Shown: piece by piece, positions 9,770 to 17,338 of the stretch | How positions within the stretch are numbered: position 1 is the stretch's first letter | Layout of the letters: every line of letters starts with the position of its first letter | Assembly (NCBI GenBank): GCA_015067895.1 | Contig: SVLP01000017.1 | Span: 1 to 50,335, forward strand | DNA: 50,335 nt | Direction of reading: 5' to 3' | Origin: Oscillospiraceae bacterium | GTDB lineage: Bacteria; Bacillota_A; Clostridia; Oscillospirales; Oscillospiraceae | Program-made: the position numbers and the translations under genes | The notes under the pieces: generated by a model | Told to the model about the DNA's origin: nothing | Database searches by the model: none | What the model saw: only the letters and a program-made list of their open reading frames with translations

Positions 9770-10057
9770 ATGGGAAAAATCAAAATCTCCGCGCTGCTGC
9801 TGGCACTGGTGCTGCTGACGGCCTGCGCCCAGCCCATCACCGCCGAGGAGGCCGTCCGTATTGCCGCCGGGCATCTGCAGACGGCGTATGATGCTGTAAA
9901 TCTCCGAACGGAGGAGGCAAGCTGCGAGTTCCATGAATTTGAAGAGCTGTCCTGTTATTTTGTAGACATTCCCTACGGAAGCTCGATCCACGATGTCTAC
10001 CGGGTGTCGGTGGATGCGGCAACGGGAGAGGTTCTGGATGTGGGCATCTTGAAATGA
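9770..10057 (+). CDS. Small PepSY-like lipoprotein
   Basis: The 95-residue product begins with a lipoprotein signal peptide (KISALLLALVLLTAC, lipobox LTAC, Cys near residue 17). The mature part is a single PepSY-like unit: a helix with EEAVRIAAGHL, then strands ending YRVSVDAATGEVLDV. PepSY domains are small extracytoplasmic modules, in some cases protease-inhibitory; no role is assigned here. The start at 9770 follows AAAGGAGG at 9756-9763. The gene is followed after 10 bp by the siroheme-synthase-like gene. Confidence 0.75.
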   Translation: MGKIKISALLLALVLLTACAQPITAEEAVRIAAGHLQTAYDAVNLRTEEASCEFHEFEELSCYFVDIPYGSSIHDVYRVSVDAATGEVLDVGILK

Positions 10058-10067
10058 GGTGACCGCC

Positions 10068-10565
10068 ATGCCCTTATTCCCCGCATTTCTCGACCTGTCC
10101 GATGATGCCGTGCTGGTGGTGGGCGAGGGCAGGGAAGCCGACCGCAAGACGGAAAAAATGGCTCCCTTCTGCCGCACCGTTCTGCGCAGTCCCTACCCTC
10201 CTGCCGTTGACGAGCGTCCGGCACTGGTGATCCTGGCGGAAAAAGACCACCCGGACAACGAAGCCCTGGCGGCCCGCTTCCGGGAAGCCCACATCCCGGT
10301 GAACGTGGCCGACCGCCCGGAGCTCTGCGACTTCCGCTTCCCGTCCCTCATCACAAAGGGCGAAGTCTCCATCGGCATCGCCACAAACGGCAAAGCCCCG
10401 GCCCTGTCCGCGCTCCTGCGCGAGCACATCGAATCCGCCCTCCCCAACAACCTGGAAGCCATCCTCGATGCCACCGCCGACCTCACCGCTGAGCTTCGAC
10501 AAACCGAACCCGACCCCACCAAACGCGCCCGCATCCTGCGGGAGGAACTGCAAAAGCTCCTGTAA
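10068..10565 (+). CDS. Short precorrin-2 dehydrogenase-like protein (siroheme synthase N-domain)
   Basis: The 165-residue protein resembles the NAD-binding domain of CysG/Met8/SirC: an N-terminal FPAFLDLSDDAVLVVG strand-loop, a degenerate dinucleotide motif (VGEGREADRK), then FRFPSLITKGEVSIGIATNGKAPALSALLREHIE, the family's signature segment. These enzymes oxidise precorrin-2 to sirohydrochlorin. It is shorter than the usual ~200 residues, with part of the loop after the glycine motif and the C-terminal region trimmed. The start at 10068 follows GAGGTGA; a GTG at 10059 overlaps that ribosome binding site. No other tetrapyrrole gene is in the window. Confidence 0.75.
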   Translation: MPLFPAFLDLSDDAVLVVGEGREADRKTEKMAPFCRTVLRSPYPPAVDERPALVILAEKDHPDNEALAARFREAHIPVNVADRPELCDFRFPSLITKGEVSIGIATNGKAPALSALLREHIESALPNNLEAILDATADLTAELRQTEPDPTKRARILREELQKLL

Positions 10566-10596
10566 AAAATGCCCCGGAGGAAAACCCTCCGGGGCA
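10564..10596 (-). terminator. Terminator of the spore-protein gene
   Basis: An 11-bp perfect stem (TGCCCCGGAGG, 10570-10580, with 10586-10596) is followed on the minus strand by ATTTTTTAC. It sits in the convergent gap and overlaps the end of the upstream plus-strand gene. Confidence 0.8.
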
Positions 10597-10602
10597 CGAC
10601 CA

Positions 10603-10809
10603 TTAGTTGGTCAGATTCTGCTCGTAGGCCTCGATCATCTTCTTGACCATCTGGCCGCCGACGGAGCCGGCTTCGCGGGAGGTCAGGTCGCCGTTGTAGC
10701 CCTGCTTCAGGTTGACGCCGACCTCGTTGGCGGCCTGCATCTTGAACTGATCCATGGCCTGCTTGGCCTCGGGGACGTTGATGCGGTTGGAAGAATTGTT
10801 GCTGCTCAT
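10603..10809 (-). CDS. Alpha/beta-type small acid-soluble spore protein
   Basis: The 68-residue product matches the alpha/beta SASP family: an N-terminal Ser/Asn-rich tail, PEAKQAMDQFKMQAANEVGV, then the conserved GDLTSREAGSVGGQMVKKMIE containing the GPR protease site region and DNA-binding helix. These proteins coat spore DNA and protect it. Their presence implies the organism sporulates. An ATG two codons upstream (10815) leaves only 3 nt to the GGAG; the one at 10809 has 9 nt and is chosen. A sigma-G-like promoter lies at 10880-10908. Confidence 0.93.
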   Translation of the reverse strand: MSSNNSSNRINVPEAKQAMDQFKMQAANEVGVNLKQGYNGDLTSREAGSVGGQMVKKMIEAYEQNLTN

Positions 10810-10879
10810 AGTCATTCTCTCCTTTTTCTTTTCGGGAAGCGTTCACTTCCCGAGGGATGTGAAGTGCTTTCCGTGGGAG

Positions 10880-10908
10880 TATTTTGTCCCGGTCACAGTT
10901 CGATATGA
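10880..10908 (-). promoter_or_regulatory. Sigma-G-like forespore promoter of the SASP gene
   Basis: On the minus strand TCATA (-35 region) and CAAAATA (-10 region) are separated by 17 bp. The sigma-G consensus is roughly GHATR and CATWHTA. The fit is good apart from one base in each element and suits the gene's function. Confidence 0.5.
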
Positions 10909-10962
10909 ATGGAGAGTTGCGGAAAGGGTGGGAAAAACAGACAGCCGATTTTTATGTTTTAT

Positions 10963-10997
10963 GAGAAAAAGCCGGAAGGGATTACCTTCCGGCTTTT
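10963..10997 (-). terminator. Terminator of the TetR-type gene
   Basis: A perfect stem (AAAAGCCGGAAGG with CCTTCCGGCTTTT) is followed on the minus strand by TTTTTCTC. It starts 35 bp past the regulator's stop. Confidence 0.85.
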
Positions 10998-11031
10998 GGT
11001 ATTGATCGGGATGGTGCCGCCTTTGCGGGCT

Positions 11032-11547
11032 TTATGGATTCTTCAGCGGCTCATGATTGAGCAGGGAGTAGATGATCCGGGTGATCTCTGCGGGGGATTC
11101 CGCGAAGCTGCGGCGGGCCCAGACACGGAGCATATGGGTCACGGCTCCGGCGTAGAATTCGGCCTGGTAGTGGTTGCTCCAGACCCCCAGGCGCTGGAGT
11201 TGGTAGACGCACTGCTCCATGATCGGCTCCTCCAGAAGATGGTACAGGCCCCGCTTTTCGATCAGGGTCAGCCGCTCCCGCTGGGTATACAAATAGGTAT
11301 TGACCGCCAGGATATGCTCGTAGATCCCGCCGGGGGTCAGGGGGATGGTGCGGTTGATCTCCGCGTACATATCAGAGCCGTACTGGCGGATCACATCCTC
11401 CGTCAGATAGAAGTTGCGGTAAAAGGAGGCCCGGCACACACCGGCCTTTTTGATGAGCTCGGTGACGGTGATCTTGGGCAGCTCCCTGGTTTTCAGCAGC
11501 TCGAACAGGGCATCGGTGATGTCGGTGGTGACGCTTCTCTCTTTCAT
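11032..11547 (-). CDS. TetR/AcrR-family transcriptional regulator
   Basis: The 171-residue protein has an N-terminal TetR helix-turn-helix: TDALFELLKTRELPKITVTELIKKAGVCRASFYRNF, with the GVCRASFYRNF recognition segment. A divergent all-helical ligand domain follows, of the type seen in regulators with a C-terminal TetR_C_7-like half. The start at 11547 is preferred because it gives the usual short N-terminal arm and follows GGGAG. Upstream in-frame ATGs at 11565, 11574 and 11670 are possible. It is divergent from the glycan operon beginning at 11779. A palindrome at 11655-11668 between them suggests that it represses that operon (inference). Confidence 0.82.
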   Translation of the reverse strand: MKERSVTTDITDALFELLKTRELPKITVTELIKKAGVCRASFYRNFYLTEDVIRQYGSDMYAEINRTIPLTPGGIYEHILAVNTYLYTQRERLTLIEKRGLYHLLEEPIMEQCVYQLQRLGVWSNHYQAEFYAGAVTHMLRVWARRSFAESPAEITRIIYSLLNHEPLKNP

Positions 11548-11640
11548 GATACAAATGTCTCCCATGTGTTTCATTTGTGTTTCCGTCTCTTGCATCCACT
11601 GGTAAATCTTGTTAAGATTAGGGAAAATATACTGGATTTT

Positions 11641-11670
11641 TTGACGGATTTCACGATACGATTGTATCAT
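11641..11670 (+). promoter_or_regulatory. Promoter with overlapping operator of the GH3 operon
   Basis: TTGACG (11641-11646), 18 bp, then TATCAT (11665-11670). The spacer and -10 contain the inverted repeat GATAC-GATT-GTATC (11655-11668), well placed for repression by the divergent TetR-type protein. A second -35/-10 pair shifted by ~21 bp (TTGTAT/AATAAT) is also possible. Confidence 0.45.
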
Positions 11671-11778
11671 TCATTATATATCCCAATAATACGGATTGCA
11701 AGGTAAATAAAGCGGACAGGCTCTCCGGCTGTCAGGTAAGGAGGAGAGCACCGCTTTTAATTTGTAAGGAGGAAACAC

Positions 11779-14700
11779 ATGAAAAAGGAACGCAAACCGA
11801 ATTCTGCCCGCAAGCACCTGATCCTGTCGATCATCAGCCTGGTTCTGGTGGCGGTCTTCAGCTTCGGCTGGGTCTTCGCCAACAACTACGCCAAGATCAT
11901 CAACCAGGCGCTGGGTCTGAATTCCTTCAAGACCCTCTACCCCGCCGGGGCAGAGGAGCAGGAAAACCGCTTCACCAGCGAGTATGACTCCATGGAGGAG
12001 GCCAAGGAGGCCGACAAGGAGATCGCCGAGCGTCTGACCGAGGAGGGCGTCGTCCTTCTGAAGAACAACGGCGCACTGCCTCTGGCCAGCGATGCCAAGG
12101 TCACCATCCTGGGCCACTCCAGCACCAACATCCTGGTCTGCGGCACCGGCTCCGCCGACATCAACGCCACCCTGGATGTGGAGAAATATCCCAGCTCCCT
12201 GAAGTCCGCCAACGGCTACCTGACCCTGCGGGCGGCTCTGGAGGAGCGCAGCGATGTGTCCGTCAACGACACCGTCTGGAAGACCTACATGAACTGGACG
12301 GAGCAGGAGACCTACAAGACCAACCCCGCCAAGGGTGACAACTCCATCCGCGGCGGTGACGGCAGCGTCAAGGGCTCCTATAAGGTCAACGAAGTGCCTT
12401 GGGCCACCCTGACCGGTGAGGCCGGTGTGACCGAGTCCTTTGCCCAGTATCCCGATGCCGCCATCGTGGTGGTGTCCCGTCTGGGCGGCGAGATGTACGA
12501 CCTGCCTGCCACCGTGGAGAGCCAGGGCAACGCCGAGGAGACTGTGAACGGCAGCGGCAACTCCCTGGAGCTGACCATCCAGGAGCGGGAGCTGATCCAC
12601 AATGCCAAGGAGCAGTTCGGCTCCGTCATCGTGCTCATCAACTCCGCCAACCCCCTGGAGTGCGACTTCCTGACCGCCCCCGACTCCGATGTGGATGCCG
12701 CCCTGTGGATCGGCTACACCGGTCTGGTGGGCCTGTACGGCGTGGCCGACATTCTGGTGGGCAACGAGACCCCCTCCGGCCGTCTGGTGGACACCTACTG
12801 CAACGACAACACCACCAACCCCGCCATGGTCAACTTCTACAGCCAGATCTGGGCCAACGCCGAGGCTCTGGGTGCCAGCTATGATGCCTCCACCGGCAAG
12901 TGGAAGGGCACCGGCCTGATGACCGGCTCCTCCGGCGGCGACCTGGACGGCAATATGTTCTTCAATGCCTACCAGGAAGGCATCTATGTGGGCTACCGTT
13001 ATTACGAGACCCGCTATGCCGATGCCATCGCCGGTACCGGCAACACCGCAGGCTATGACTATCTGGCCGATGTGGCCTACCCCTTCGGCTACGGCCTGTC
13101 CTACACCACCTTCGAATACTCCGACCTGACCTTCACCCCCTCCGCCGACGGCAAGACCATCGACGTGACCGTCACCGTCACCAACACCGGCGACGTGGCC
13201 GGCAAGGAGGTCGTCCAGGTCTACTTCCAGTCCGAGTACACCGACTATGATCGTGCCAACGGCATCGAGAAGGCTGCCGTGGAGCTGTGCGGCTTCGACA
13301 AGACCGAGAAGCTGGAGCCCGGTGCCTCCGAGACGGTGACCATCACCGTGGACAAGGAGGAGTTCCGCACCTATGACACCTACGGCGCAGGCACCTACAT
13401 CATGGACGAGGGCGACTACTTCCTGACCATCGGCACCGATGCCCATGACGCCCTGAACAACATCCTGGCCGCCCAGGGCCACACCGGCATGGTGGCCGCA
13501 GGTCACAAGACCACCTCCACCGGTGATGCCACCCTGGTTCACACCTGGCACGAGGACATGGACACCGAGACCTACTCCGTCTCCGCCGTCACCGGCGAGC
13601 CCATCGTCAACCGCTTCCAGAGCGGCGACCTGTCCTTCTACGGCGGCGAGAACATGAAGTGCGTCAGCCGCAGCGACTGGAAGGGCACCTTCCCCTCCGT
13701 CAAGCTGGAGCTGGAGCTGACCGAGGCCATGCAGAAGGAAATGACCGGCATGAAGCAGTACGAGAAGCTCGTGGTGGAGGGCGAAGTGATGCCCACTCTG
13801 GGCTCCACCGCCACCAATCACCGGCTCTCCGACATGGTCGGCCTCAGCTACGACGATCCTCTGTGGGAGGCTCTGCTGGATCAGATCACCTATGAGGAGC
13901 TGTGCAACCTGATCGGCGTCGGCTACCACGGCACCATCCATCTGCCCTCCGTCTCCAAGCCCGAGACCCACGACGAGAACGGCCCCCAGGGCTTCTCCGC
14001 CAACCTGACCGACATCACCGGCTCCGCCGTCACCCTCTGCGCCTACACCGACGAGAACATCATGGCTGCCACCTGGAACGTGGAGCTGATGGAGGAAGTG
14101 GGCGAGCACATCGGTGAGGACGGCCTGTGGGCCGGCTACTCCGGCCTGTACGGCCCCGCCATGAACACCCACCGCACCGCCTACGCCGGCCGTAACTTCG
14201 AGTATTACTCCGAGGACGGCTTCCTGGGCGGCAAGATCGCCGCTGCGGAGGTCAAGGGCATCCAGTCCAAGGGTGTGTACGTGTTCCTGAAGCACTTCGC
14301 TCTGAACGACTGCGAGACCAACTGCCGCTCCATCTCCACCTTCGTCAACGAGCAGGCCATGCGCGAGCTGTATCTGCAGCCCTTCGAGCATGCCGTGGTC
14401 GATGGCGATGCCTACTGCGTGATGAACGCCTTTGCCCGGATCGGCGTGATCTGGACCGGTGCCCATGAGGGTCTGATGACCGACGTGCTCCGGGGCGAAT
14501 GGGGCTGCAAGGGCTTCGGTGTCTCCGACTACACCAGCTCCAGCTACGCCACCTCCGCCCATGCCCGCGGCACCTATGACGGTCTGCTGGGCGTGCTGGC
14601 CGGTACCGACACCTTCGACAGCAGCTCCACCACCACCCAGGCTTACCAGCTGCTGGTGTACAACGCAGCGGATCCCGCCGTCAACGACGTGCACCTGGTT

Positions 14701-14910
14701 CTGGCCATGCGTGAGGCTGCCCACCGCATCCTCTACACCGTCGCCAACTCCAACGCCATGAACGAGAACGGCGTCATCGTCAGCACCATGAACTGGTGGC
14801 AGTTCTCCCTGATCGACGGCATCATCTTCTCCTCCCTGGCGGCCCTGGTGTTCCTGGCGCTGACTGCACGGGATGTGATGAAGTCCAAGAAAAAGAAGCA
14901 GAACAGCTAA
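11779..14910 (+). CDS. Membrane-anchored GH3 beta-glycosidase with permuted domain order
   Basis: The protein has 1043 residues. A membrane segment lies at about residues 13-37. Next comes the GH3 C-terminal alpha/beta-sandwich domain (~70-410, starting near LTEEGVVLLKNNGALPL), a fibronectin-III-like domain (~445-560), then the GH3 N-terminal barrel (~690-1000) with the nucleophile in KGFGVSDYTSS (D917). A second membrane segment at ~1006-1030 ends in a KSKKKK tail. The order C-domain, FnIII, barrel is the reverse of standard GH3 and is known from some clostridial beta-glucosidases. Two anchors would hold the enzyme on the outer membrane face. The substrate is unknown; beta-glucoside or beta-xyloside are the family options. 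It is the first gene of the operon. Confidence 0.9.
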   Translation: MKKERKPNSARKHLILSIISLVLVAVFSFGWVFANNYAKIINQALGLNSFKTLYPAGAEEQENRFTSEYDSMEEAKEADKEIAERLTEEGVVLLKNNGALPLASDAKVTILGHSSTNILVCGTGSADINATLDVEKYPSSLKSANGYLTLRAALEERSDVSVNDTVWKTYMNWTEQETYKTNPAKGDNSIRGGDGSVKGSYKVNEVPWATLTGEAGVTESFAQYPDAAIVVVSRLGGEMYDLPATVESQGNAEETVNGSGNSLELTIQERELIHNAKEQFGSVIVLINSANPLECDFLTAPDSDVDAALWIGYTGLVGLYGVADILVGNETPSGRLVDTYCNDNTTNPAMVNFYSQIWANAEALGASYDASTGKWKGTGLMTGSSGGDLDGNMFFNAYQEGIYVGYRYYETRYADAIAGTGNTAGYDYLADVAYPFGYGLSYTTFEYSDLTFTPSADGKTIDVTVTVTNTGDVAGKEVVQVYFQSEYTDYDRANGIEKAAVELCGFDKTEKLEPGASETVTITVDKEEFRTYDTYGAGTYIMDEGDYFLTIGTDAHDALNNILAAQGHTGMVAAGHKTTSTGDATLVHTWHEDMDTETYSVSAVTGEPIVNRFQSGDLSFYGGENMKCVSRSDWKGTFPSVKLELELTEAMQKEMTGMKQYEKLVVEGEVMPTLGSTATNHRLSDMVGLSYDDPLWEALLDQITYEELCNLIGVGYHGTIHLPSVSKPETHDENGPQGFSANLTDITGSAVTLCAYTDENIMAATWNVELMEEVGEHIGEDGLWAGYSGLYGPAMNTHRTAYAGRNFEYYSEDGFLGGKIAAAEVKGIQSKGVYVFLKHFALNDCETNCRSISTFVNEQAMRELYLQPFEHAVVDGDAYCVMNAFARIGVIWTGAHEGLMTDVLRGEWGCKGFGVSDYTSSSYATSAHARGTYDGLLGVLAGTDTFDSSSTTTQAYQLLVYNAADPAVNDVHLVLAMREAAHRILYTVANSNAMNENGVIVSTMNWWQFSLIDGIIFSSLAALVFLALTARDVMKSKKKKQNS

Positions 14911-14922
14911 AGGAGGAGAACA

Positions 14923-17178
14923 ATGAATCCCAAGATGAAAAAATTGCTGATCGGTTTGGCCTCCGTCCTGCTGGCTGTGGCGCTGATCGCTGTTGCTCCC
15001 GTCAGCCGGATCGTGTACGGGATCTATGACGCCAACCGCACCAAGACCATCCTGCAGCAGCTGGAGGAAGAGGCCAACGCCCCCGCCGGTGAGCAGGTCA
15101 ATGACTTCCACAAGCAGGCCTACCTCTCCACCGCCCAGGAGACCCAGGGCGACAAGACCGTTGAGAAGATCGACCTGCTGGTTCTGACCTCCGACAGCGG
15201 CTATGAGCTGACCTACTATGAGCGCACCGTCAATGGCGGCAGCGCCCATACCTCCGAGTATTTCCACATGACCGGCACCTACACCAGAGACGGCAATATG
15301 CTGACCCTGGAGCCCGGCATCGGCGTTCTGTCCCAGAACCCCGAGGGCACCGGCTTTACCCACTACAACGCCCAGTACCTGACGGCTGAGGAGGCCGGCG
15401 GCGAAAAACTCCGGGATGAGGTCTACGCCATGAAGTACGCCTCCAGGGAAATCGCCCTGATGTCCGACGGCACCTTCGTGGTGGGCGGACAGAGCGATGC
15501 CAAGGACGAGCTGCCCGCTCCCGAGGGCCGCAATGTCTACACCAGCTCTGTGCTCCAGGGCCGCGTGACCTACAAGACCCTGGTCACCCTGGAGGACGGT
15601 ACCTACTACCTGTATTCCCACGCTACCAACTCCAACAACGTGGAGCAGACCACCGGCTCCCTGTTCGGCTATGGTAACTACGTGATCCATGATGCCGACA
15701 AGGGCATCGCCCCCGACGAGTCCGCCCCCGAGCAGACCTATGACATCGTCACCGGCGAGGTGGGTAAGGGCTATATGTATGCCAACAACAACGGCTCCCA
15801 TATGCAGTTCGACCTGCAGAGCGGCAGCGGCTTCTCCCAGTGGCTGGCCACCAGCTTCAACGCCGCAACCCCCACCTTCTATGTCACCGAGACCGGCTTC
15901 ACCGTGAAGCTGGGCGCTCTGAAGACCGTCATCGAGCCCTGGGGCATGTACATCCCCTCCGCCGACAGTGAGGAGCAGCCCCAGACCCAGGAGCCCGCAG
16001 GCGAGACCATCCGTCTGGAGATCGCCTCCTCCCAGGAGGGCAAGCCCTTCATCCTGGAGTTCCGGGCCGACGGCACCCTGACCACCGGCTGGACGAACTA
16101 TGAGCAGACCATGCTCGAGGGTAAGTGGAGCGTTGCCGACGGCGCGCTGGTGCTGGAGATGGACTACGGCTACACCATCACTGAGAACGCCGAGGGCGGT
16201 CTGGATATCACCGTCAACTACGGCCAGATGGGCGAGAAGACCTACACCCTGACTGCGGATCAGGCCGCTGCCCTGCTGGGCGCAGCGGCTCCCGCAGGTA
16301 CCGATGTCAAGCTGGAGATCGCCTCCTCCCAGGAGGGCAAGCCCTTCATCCTGTACCTGAACGCCGACGGCACTCTGACCACCGGCTGGACGAACTATGA
16401 GCAGACCATGCAGGAGGGTAAGTGGACTGTCGCCGACGGTACCCTGGCTCTGGAAATGGCCTATGAGTACACCATCGCCGAGAATGCCGAGGGTGGTCTG
16501 GACATCACCGTCAACTACGGCCAGATGGGCGAGAAGACCTATACCCTGACCGCCGACCAGGCCGCTGCCCTGCTGGGCGGTGCCGCCGAGCCCGCAGGCG
16601 AGGACATCAAGCTGGAGATCGCCTCCTCTCAGGAGGGCAAGCCCTTCATCCTGTACCTGAACGCCGACGGCACGCTGACCACTGGCTGGACGAACTATGA
16701 GCAGACCATGCAGGAGGGTAAGTGGACTGTCACCGACGGCGCTCTGGTGCTGGAAATGGCCTATGAGTACACCATCGCCGAGAATGCCGAGGGTGGCCTG
16801 GACATCACCGTCAACTATGGTCAGATGGGCGAGAAGACCTATACCCTGACTGCCGACCAGGCCGCCGCTCTGCTGGGTGCTGCGGCTCCCGCCGGTACCG
16901 ATGTCAAACTGGAGATCGCTTCCTCCCAGGAGGGCAAGCCCTTCATCCTGTACCTGAACGCCGACGGCACGCTGACCACTGGCTGGACGAACTATGAGCA
17001 GACCATCCAGGAAGGCAAGTGGACTGTCACCGACGGCACTCTGGTGCTGGAAATGGCCTATGAGTACACCATCGCCGAGAACGCCGAGGGCGGTCTGGAT
17101 ATCACCGTCAACTACGGCCAGATGGGTGAGAAGACCTACACCATGACCGCCGACCAGGCCCAGACGCTCCTGGGCTGA
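14923..17178 (+). CDS. Membrane-anchored protein with four near-identical ~99-residue repeats
   Basis: The 751-residue protein is not assigned to a known family. An N-terminal membrane segment or signal anchor lies at residues 7-30. An extracytoplasmic region (31-345) is rich in Gly/Tyr beta-strand patterns (DGTFVVGGQSDAK, EDGTYYLYSHA). Then follow four tandem units starting at IASSQEGKPFIL. Each unit contains NADGTLTTGWTNYEQT, GKWTV and GGLDITVNYGQMGEKTYTLTADQ, a lipocalin-like strand pattern. Linkers are Ala/Pro-rich. It begins 12 bp after the GH3 gene, which has its own AAGGAGG, so it is co-transcribed with glycan-degrading genes. A glycan-binding or spacer role is a guess from context only. 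Confidence 0.8.
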   Translation: MNPKMKKLLIGLASVLLAVALIAVAPVSRIVYGIYDANRTKTILQQLEEEANAPAGEQVNDFHKQAYLSTAQETQGDKTVEKIDLLVLTSDSGYELTYYERTVNGGSAHTSEYFHMTGTYTRDGNMLTLEPGIGVLSQNPEGTGFTHYNAQYLTAEEAGGEKLRDEVYAMKYASREIALMSDGTFVVGGQSDAKDELPAPEGRNVYTSSVLQGRVTYKTLVTLEDGTYYLYSHATNSNNVEQTTGSLFGYGNYVIHDADKGIAPDESAPEQTYDIVTGEVGKGYMYANNNGSHMQFDLQSGSGFSQWLATSFNAATPTFYVTETGFTVKLGALKTVIEPWGMYIPSADSEEQPQTQEPAGETIRLEIASSQEGKPFILEFRADGTLTTGWTNYEQTMLEGKWSVADGALVLEMDYGYTITENAEGGLDITVNYGQMGEKTYTLTADQAAALLGAAAPAGTDVKLEIASSQEGKPFILYLNADGTLTTGWTNYEQTMQEGKWTVADGTLALEMAYEYTIAENAEGGLDITVNYGQMGEKTYTLTADQAAALLGGAAEPAGEDIKLEIASSQEGKPFILYLNADGTLTTGWTNYEQTMQEGKWTVTDGALVLEMAYEYTIAENAEGGLDITVNYGQMGEKTYTLTADQAAALLGAAAPAGTDVKLEIASSQEGKPFILYLNADGTLTTGWTNYEQTIQEGKWTVTDGTLVLEMAYEYTIAENAEGGLDITVNYGQMGEKTYTMTADQAQTLLG
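16003..17175 (+). repeat. Four tandem 297/300-bp coding repeats
   Basis: Equivalent codons occur at 16021, 16318, 16618 and 16915, so the periods are 297, 300 and 297 bp. Units 2-4 differ by only a few percent at DNA level; unit 1 is the most divergent (LEFRADG in place of LYLNADG, MDYGYT in place of MAYEYT). This indicates recent amplification or gene conversion. Confidence 0.95.
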
Positions 17179-17287
17179 GCAGGGAAACTGCGTCTCTCTG
17201 ATCTTCCATTTCTCCTTATCACGTTCACACCTTGAAATCCATTTTGCCTAAAAAAGTGTCACGATCGGAGAGACGGTTTCAAAAAGA

Positions 17288-17317
17288 GGGGATTCGCCGC
17301 GCAAGCGGCGAGTCCCC
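17288..17317 (+). other. Intra-operon hairpin before the GH2 gene
   Basis: The stem GGGATTCGCCGC/GCGGCGAGTCCC with a GCAA loop lies 10 bp upstream of the GH2 ribosome binding site, in a 160-bp gap. A weaker inverted repeat (CGTCTCTCTGATC around 17190, GATCGGAGAGACG around 17264) surrounds the rest of the gap. There is no T-tract on the plus strand, so a transcript-stabilising or processing hairpin is likelier than a terminator. Confidence 0.5.
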
Positions 17318-17338
17318 CGGAAAAACAGGAGGAACGAT

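Noticed and set aside
11674..15801. Minus-strand ORF of 1375 codons opposite the GH3 and repeat-protein genes
   Set aside because: The same antisense artefact; it runs across two confident genes and their intergenic gap, with Gly/Val/His-biased nonsense composition.
16003..17175. Considered as a non-coding or CRISPR-like repeat
   Set aside because: The period is 297-300 bp, there are no unique spacers, and substitutions are mostly synonymous within one open frame. These are protein repeats.
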